Both the position numbers and the translations under genes were made by a program. DNA of 64,000 nt from Amycolatopsis alkalitolerans (lineage in GTDB: Bacteria > Actinomycetota > Actinomycetes > Mycobacteriales > Pseudonocardiaceae), in the NCBI RefSeq assembly GCF_006152065.1, contig NZ_VDFW01000019.1, positions 1-64,000 of the forward strand, written 5' to 3'. Below, piece by piece: positions 59,975-64,000 of this stretch (positions are counted from its first letter, which is position 1; each line of letters opens with the position of its first letter). Below the pieces are notes generated by a model. The model worked only from the letters and a program-made list of their open reading frames with translations. It was not told the DNA's origin and did no database searches.

Positions 59975-61453
59975 ATGCACGAAGACCAGTTCGAGGGCGT
60001 CACCCGGCGGAGAATGCTCGGCGGTACCGCGGGCGCGGCGGCCCTGTCCCTGCTGCCCGGGTCCATGCGCACGGCGTTCGCGGCACCGGAACAGCGGCTG
60101 CGTTCCCTGGACCAGATCGAGCACGTCATGATCTTGATGCAGGAGAACCGCTCGTTCGACCACTACTTCGGTTCGCTCAAGGGCGTGCGGGGGTTCGACG
60201 ACCCGTCCGCGATCACCCTGCCCACCGGGCGTTCGGTGTTCTACCAGCCCGACCCGGAGAACCCGGACGGCTACCTGCTGCCGTTCCACAACGACACCAC
60301 GACCACCAGCGCCGCGATCGCCTATGGCACGAGCCACTCGTGGCAGTCGCAGCACCTGGCGTGGAACGACGGCCGCATGGACAACTGGGTGCCCACGCAC
60401 CGCGCGGCGGACGGTAGCGTCAAGGGCCCCTTCACGATGGGCTACTACACTCGCGACGACCTGCCCTTCCACTACGCGCTGGCCGACGCCTTCACCATCT
60501 GTGACAACTACTTCTGCTCGGTGTTCGGACCGACGCATCCGAACCGGGTGATGGCGATCAGCGGCACCATCGACCCCGATGGCAAGCTCGGGGGCCCGGT
60601 CGTGGACAACTCGCCCACCGGGTTCCGGTGGACCACCTACCCGGAACGGCTGCAGGCGGCCGGCGTCAGCTGGCGTTACCTCACGGCCAACCCGTACGGC
60701 ACCGATCTGGGCTGGTTCGAGGCCTTCCAGGATGCGAAGCCCGGTGACGCGCTGTATGAGAACGCGATGGTGCCCTACTCGCCGTCGATGGTGGCCGACC
60801 TCATCCGCAAGGACGAACTCCCGTCGGTCACCTGGCTGGACGCGCAGTGGCTCCCGTCGGTCTACGGCCTGCCCGAGGCGGCGGAAGGGCCGGGCAACCT
60901 GTCCGCGGCCGGCGCCGAATACATCTACACCATCCTCGACGCGCTCGGCTCACGCCCCGACGTGTGGGCCAAGACCGTTTTCATCATCAACTACGACGAG
61001 AACGACGGCCGTTTCGACCACGTGCCACCGCCCACCGCGCCCGAGGGAACCCCGGGAGAATGGGTCACCGTCTCGCCGCTGCCCGGCGGGGCATCGGGCA
61101 TCGCCGGTCCGGTCGGCCCCGGCTTCCGGGTGCCCGCGCTGGTGATCTCACCGTGGAGCCGCGGTGGCTGGGTGTGCAGCGACACGTTCGACCACACCTC
61201 CACGCTGCGTTTCCTGGAGCGGCGGTTCGGGGTCCGCGAGCCGAACATCAGCGATTGGCGGCGCCGCGCGGTCGGCGACCTGACCTCGGCGCTGCGCCTG
61301 GACGATCACGACGTGTCATTCCCCCGGCTGCCCGATCCGGTCGCGCTGTACGACCTGCAGAAGGAGGAAGCGGCCACGCTGCCGGCCCCCACCGTCCCGG
61401 CGGACCAGCAGGTCCCGCACCAGGAGCCGGGACGGCGGCCGCACACGCGCTGA
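59975..61453 (+). CDS. Tat-exported phospholipase C-family enzyme
   Basis: The protein has 492 residues. The Tat signal TRRRMLGGTAGAAALSLLPG (residues 10-29) precedes the phosphoesterase domain: VMILMQENRSFDHYFGSL, YYTRDDLPFHYALADAFTICDNYFCSVFGPTHPNR (in two parts), IINYDENDGRFDHVPPP and DHTSTLRFLERRFG. It matches mycobacterial phospholipases C in length, without the C-terminal repeats of Pseudomonas enzymes. It should cleave phospholipids or phosphodiesters outside the cell. Neighbouring 57163 belongs to the same superfamily. Confidence 0.9.
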   Translation: MHEDQFEGVTRRRMLGGTAGAAALSLLPGSMRTAFAAPEQRLRSLDQIEHVMILMQENRSFDHYFGSLKGVRGFDDPSAITLPTGRSVFYQPDPENPDGYLLPFHNDTTTTSAAIAYGTSHSWQSQHLAWNDGRMDNWVPTHRAADGSVKGPFTMGYYTRDDLPFHYALADAFTICDNYFCSVFGPTHPNRVMAISGTIDPDGKLGGPVVDNSPTGFRWTTYPERLQAAGVSWRYLTANPYGTDLGWFEAFQDAKPGDALYENAMVPYSPSMVADLIRKDELPSVTWLDAQWLPSVYGLPEAAEGPGNLSAAGAEYIYTILDALGSRPDVWAKTVFIINYDENDGRFDHVPPPTAPEGTPGEWVTVSPLPGGASGIAGPVGPGFRVPALVISPWSRGGWVCSDTFDHTSTLRFLERRFGVREPNISDWRRRAVGDLTSALRLDDHDVSFPRLPDPVALYDLQKEEAATLPAPTVPADQQVPHQEPGRRPHTR

Positions 61454-61455
61454 CT

Positions 61456-61683
61456 CCGGGTCGAGCCCCGCGATCGCCTGCGGGGACTCCGGCGACGATC
61501 TGGTGCTCGCGCACCACACGGACGTGCACGTCCGGCACCAGGCTCAGCGCGCGGCGGCCCTGGCCGGGCCCGTGGTCCAGCACGATCGTGCCGGTGGTGG
61601 CGATGCCGAGCGCGGCGGTGATGACCACGGCGTCGAGCGGAGCACGGTAGCCGATCACCCGGTCCTCGACCAGGTCGGCGCCT
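61456..61683 (-). pseudogene. lutC: lutC (LUD-domain) remnant
   Basis: The frame reads GADLVEDRVIGYRAPLDAV then ITAALGIATTGTIVLDHG and GQGRRALSLVPDVHVRVVR, the conserved nucleotide-like core of LutC/YkgG. Near 61482 a one-base shift is needed to reach the expected QAIAGLDP. Both termini are missing. LutC acts with LutA and LutB in L-lactate oxidation; neither is present here. Confidence 0.7.
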
Positions 61684-62349
61684 TCACGCCACCTCGTTCG
61701 TGCTGCGCAAACGGGCCTCCGCGGCGGCCCAGTCGCCGCCCGTGGGGACGTACCTTCGCGGGCGGTGTGTGCGCCGGATCAGGGCCCGCATCGCGGCCAG
61801 GTCCGGCAGGCTGGCGCCCAGCGCCCGCGCCTGGACGAGCACGTTGCCGAGCGCGGCTGCCTCGACCGGCCCGGCGAGCACCGGCGCCTCACAGGCGTCG
61901 GCGGTCAGCTGGCACAGCAACTCGTTCCGGGCCCCGCCACCGACCACGTGCACGACGTCCACCGACCGGCCCGCCAGCCGCGCGGCTTGCCGTACGGTAC
62001 GCCGGTAGGCCAGCGTCAGACTGTCCACAATGCACCGCACGATCTCCGCCCGGTTCTCCGGTGGCCGTTGCCCGGTCGCTTCGCAGGCCTGCCTGATCCG
62101 CGCGGGCACGTCGCCGGGGGCGAGGAACACCGGCGCGTCGATGTCGCTCACGGCTGCCAGCGGCGGGGCGTCGGCCGCTTCGGCGAGCACCCGCGGCAGG
62201 TCGTGCTCGTCCCAGGCGCGCAGCGTTTCGGTCAGCACCCACGCGACCACCGCGCCATCGACGCGAAGAACCGCGGTCTCGCCGAGGCACATCTGCGGGC
62301 CGTGCGGGGAAGGTACTGAGCCGTTCGTTGCCAATCCGGCGGCAGCCAT
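61684..62349 (-). pseudogene. rhaB: rhamnulokinase (FGGY) C-terminal remnant
   Basis: The open frame of 221 residues holds only the C-terminal FGGY domain: FLAPGDVPARIRQACEATGQ, IVRCIVDSLTLAYRRTVRQA, VVHVVGGGARNELLCQLTADA and PVEAAALGNVLVQARALG. The first 28 residues look unrelated, and the N-terminal half with the sugar site is missing. The order rhaB-lutC suggests a decayed L-rhamnose to L-lactate operon. Confidence 0.72.
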
Positions 62350-62395
62350 GGCGGAAACGGGTTTCTACGAGCGGGTCGGCTGCGAACCGTGTCCG

Positions 62396-62420
62396 CCTAC
62401 TTTCCGTCGGATTGGTAACG
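62396..62420. repeat. second copy of the GGTAAC-type repeat
   Basis: CCTACTTT, a CGGTCGG-like stretch and TTGGTAACG repeat the motif at 2159-2184 with three differences. On the minus strand it lies upstream of the rhaB remnant; on the plus strand it runs into the end of the next gene. Confidence 0.55.
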
Positions 62421-62999
62421 TCAGCTCTCGCCGTCCTTGCCGTTCCCGGCCGCCTTCGCCACCGGGTTCCGCAGCGTCTCCAGTTCGTCGCCGGGGAACA
62501 GCAGGTGCATGCTGATCACCTCGTACATCCGGTTGCGGGCCTGCCGGTCACCGATCTCGGCGGTCGCCGCCAGCGCACCCTGCAGCGCGCTGAACCGCCG
62601 CACGCTGCCCTCCAGCCCGCGCAGGTTCTCCGCCGCCCGGTCGCGGACGATGTTGGCCTGGCGGAACAGCAGCCGTCCGGCGGCGGCCGGGATGGCACCG
62701 GCCACCGCCGTCACCACGCCGACGTCGAGTCCGGCGAAGTAGGTGAGTGCCCCGCCGACGAGCACCACCGAGAACCCCAGCAGGCCCGACCACAGCGAGG
62801 CCTGCTGGTACGCCGAGTGGTGTTTGAGCGCGATCCGGTGGTGCTCGAGGTAGATCTCGGCTTCCTGGAGCGCGGTTCGCGAGATCGCGGTCATCTCGCC
62901 GTCCGGCGTGAGCGGCGGGTTCGCGTTCGTCCGCGTCCCGCGCCGGGCGGAGAGCCGGATGCCCTCCTCGCCCGGATCATGCCGAACTCGCGCGAACAC
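62421..62999 (-). CDS. TRADD-N-associated-type membrane-domain protein, N-terminus uncertain
   Basis: The frame has 192 residues. Core: AEIYLEHHRIALKHHSAYQQASL, then two membrane helices (SGLLGFSVVLVGGALTYFA, VGVVTAVAGAIPAAAGRLLF) and RQANIVRDRAAENLRGLE. This resembles TRADD-N-TM-type membrane domains of bacterial conflict or signalling proteins. Upstream, in another frame from GTG 63120, TTAAPVIVTCAILAAALGVV would be a natural extra helix that joins to RLQARRLREES after a one-base shift near 63057. A frameshift is therefore suspected; internal ATG 62894 is another possible start. Confidence 0.55.
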   Translation of the reverse strand: MFARVRHDPGEEGIRLSARRGTRTNANPPLTPDGEMTAISRTALQEAEIYLEHHRIALKHHSAYQQASLWSGLLGFSVVLVGGALTYFAGLDVGVVTAVAGAIPAAAGRLLFRQANIVRDRAAENLRGLEGSVRRFSALQGALAATAEIGDRQARNRMYEVISMHLLFPGDELETLRNPVAKAAGNGKDGES

Positions 63000-63123
63000 C
63001 TGCTCTGCGTGCCCGGACTCCTCCCGGAGCCGCCGGGCCTGGAGCCGGGCCGGCCAGCACCACGCCCAGCGCGGCCGCCAGGATCGCGCAGGTAACGATG
63101 ACGGGAGCTGCCGTTGTCACCAC

Positions 63124-63486
63124 CGGAGCCTACCGGTCACCGGCCTCCCGGACGGTCCCGGCCGCCACGGCGCCTAATCCACTTCGCACCACGGCGCAAC
63201 CGCCGAAAGTCGCCTTTTCCGTTTTCGCACCCGGTCCGAAAAATCAGGAAACATGGCCGACAAAGTGCGATAACAAGTGGTTTGGTCCTCTTTGTTCCGT
63301 TCTGCTCCAGCAGTTTTGCGCGATCGGTCACGCAATCCGGTCCATTCGTCCGATCGCTCGGTCACAATTCCGCTTCGAAGGCGGGTCACGTCTGGCCTAA
63401 CTCGCTTTGACAACAGAGGCTGTCCGGGATTCATGGGCCTGTCACCCAGAATTTCCGAGCGGTAAAGGTGAAAGGGGTCAAGGCGG
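63124..63486 (+). other. 363-bp region upstream of the DppC-type permease gene
   Basis: It is less GC rich than the genes. TTGACA at 63407-63412 could be a -35 for a promoter whose -10 near 63429-63435 is weak. GGTGAAAGGGG lies before the ATG. No gene was recognised. Confidence 0.4.
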
Positions 63487-64000
63487 ATGGCAGCTCCGCT
63501 GGACGTGTCGTCCACCGAGGCGCAGCCCGAATCCGTGATTTCCGGAATGGGCAAAGCGATCGAAGGCCGCTCGTTGAGCCAGATCGCCTGGCTTCGCCTG
63601 AAAAAGGACAAATGGGCAATAGTCGGCGGTGTGGTGATCGCGCTGCTGATTCTCGCCGCGCTCGCCTCGCTCATTCTCAATGCCGTCGGGGTATTGCAGC
63701 CCGACACTTATCACCCCGGTCTCATCGACGCCACCTACGGCCGCCCGGTCGGCACGTTCGGCGGGATCAGCTGGGCGCATCCGCTCGGCGTCGACCCCTC
63801 CAACGGGCGTGACCTGCTTTCCCGCATCCTCGTCGGCTCGCAGTTCTCGCTGCTCATCGCCGCCGGCTCGACCTTGCTTTCGGTCGTCATCGGCGTCGTC
63901 ATGGGCCTCGTCGCGGGGTTCGCCGGCGGCTGGGTCGACACGGTGATCAGCTGGCTGATGAACGTGTTCCTCGCGTTTCCCCTGCTGCTGTTCGCGATCG
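63487..64000 (+). CDS. DppC/OppC-type ABC permease (3' end cut by window edge)
   Basis: ATG 63487 opens a frame with 171 visible codons and no stop. A cytosolic N-terminus (LSQIAWLRLKKDKWAIVGG), first helix (VVIALLILAALASLIL), HPLGVDPSNGRDLLSRILVG and the following helices match OppC/DppC permeases. It is a second peptide-type importer, distinct from the one at 40.7-46.1 kb. Partner genes would follow to the right. Confidence 0.88.
   Translation, partial: MAAPLDVSSTEAQPESVISGMGKAIEGRSLSQIAWLRLKKDKWAIVGGVVIALLILAALASLILNAVGVLQPDTYHPGLIDATYGRPVGTFGGISWAHPLGVDPSNGRDLLSRILVGSQFSLLIAAGSTLLSVVIGVVMGLVAGFAGGWVDTVISWLMNVFLAFPLLLFAI

Noticed and set aside
1-64000. tRNA, rRNA or tmRNA genes
   Set aside because: No T-arm/anticodon-like sequence or rRNA signature was recognised by eye; a covariance search would be needed to exclude small RNAs.

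Overview
The window comes from a high-GC actinobacterium. The best fit is Pseudonocardiaceae, probably Amycolatopsis or a close relative. The evidence is RbpA, an Lnt/Ppm1 lipoprotein-mannan pair, an MptB-type mannosyltransferase, an Rpf-like transglycosylase, DUF3090/SCO1664 genes, F420-type oxidoreductases, a choice-of-anchor P protein with a class F sortase, and many GTG starts. The genus call is inference, because no rRNA or tRNA gene was found. Most of the window is ordinary chromosome, with 60 intact or edge-cut protein genes called and about six gene remnants.

Layout. 1-7.5 kb: an edge-cut FtsX-like permease, a doubled ClpX-type zinc-finger protein, a translationally coupled DMT transporter and GT28-type glycosyltransferase, an HhH-GPD protein, PolX and a pentapeptide-repeat protein. 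7.5-17 kb: an FAD monooxygenase, a KamA-like radical SAM enzyme, a YtcJ-type amidohydrolase, lnt-ppm1, rbpA behind a sigma-R type promoter, an Rpf-like enzyme and a GDPD phosphodiesterase. 17-29 kb is the most accessory part: regulator/enzyme pairs with palindromic operators (TetR/SnoaL, LysR/NTF2), methyltransferases, a zinc/coiled-coil protein, a frameshifted peroxiredoxin joined to a headless SDR, and a tyrosine recombinase. 29-40 kb: an MFS transporter, a REP-like hairpin pair, NfeD-SPFH, DUF3097, a multiply broken phosphotransferase pseudogene, SCO1664-DUF3090, an S9 peptidase, an LD-carboxypeptidase, an F420 oxidoreductase and MptB.

40-52 kb: a complete peptide-type ABC importer (binding protein, two permeases, double ATPase), then a flavin electron-transfer module (membrane ferric-reductase-like protein, FMN-binding protein, ApbE flavinyl transferase) interrupted by a 232-bp MITE-like element. 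An Acg-like protein, a sulfite-oxidase-like enzyme with a DUF6510-like partner, and a sortase with its probable substrate follow. 52-64 kb: GNAT-TetR facing P450-LLM, a lipoprotein, two secreted phosphoesterase-family enzymes, relics of a rhamnose/lactate operon (rhaB, lutC), a membrane-domain gene with a probable N-terminal frameshift, and an edge-cut DppC-type permease.

Genome-wide signals: at least twelve genes have a TANNNT-like -10 box only 6-8 bases before the start codon, so they should give leaderless mRNAs. I did not find a convincing wholly new multigene system. The least-explained signals are the MITE-like element with its 21-bp-phased repeats, a GGTAAC-type repeat shared by the two ends of the window, a Walker A substitution in the ABC ATPase, and the sortase substrate that lacks a membrane tail.
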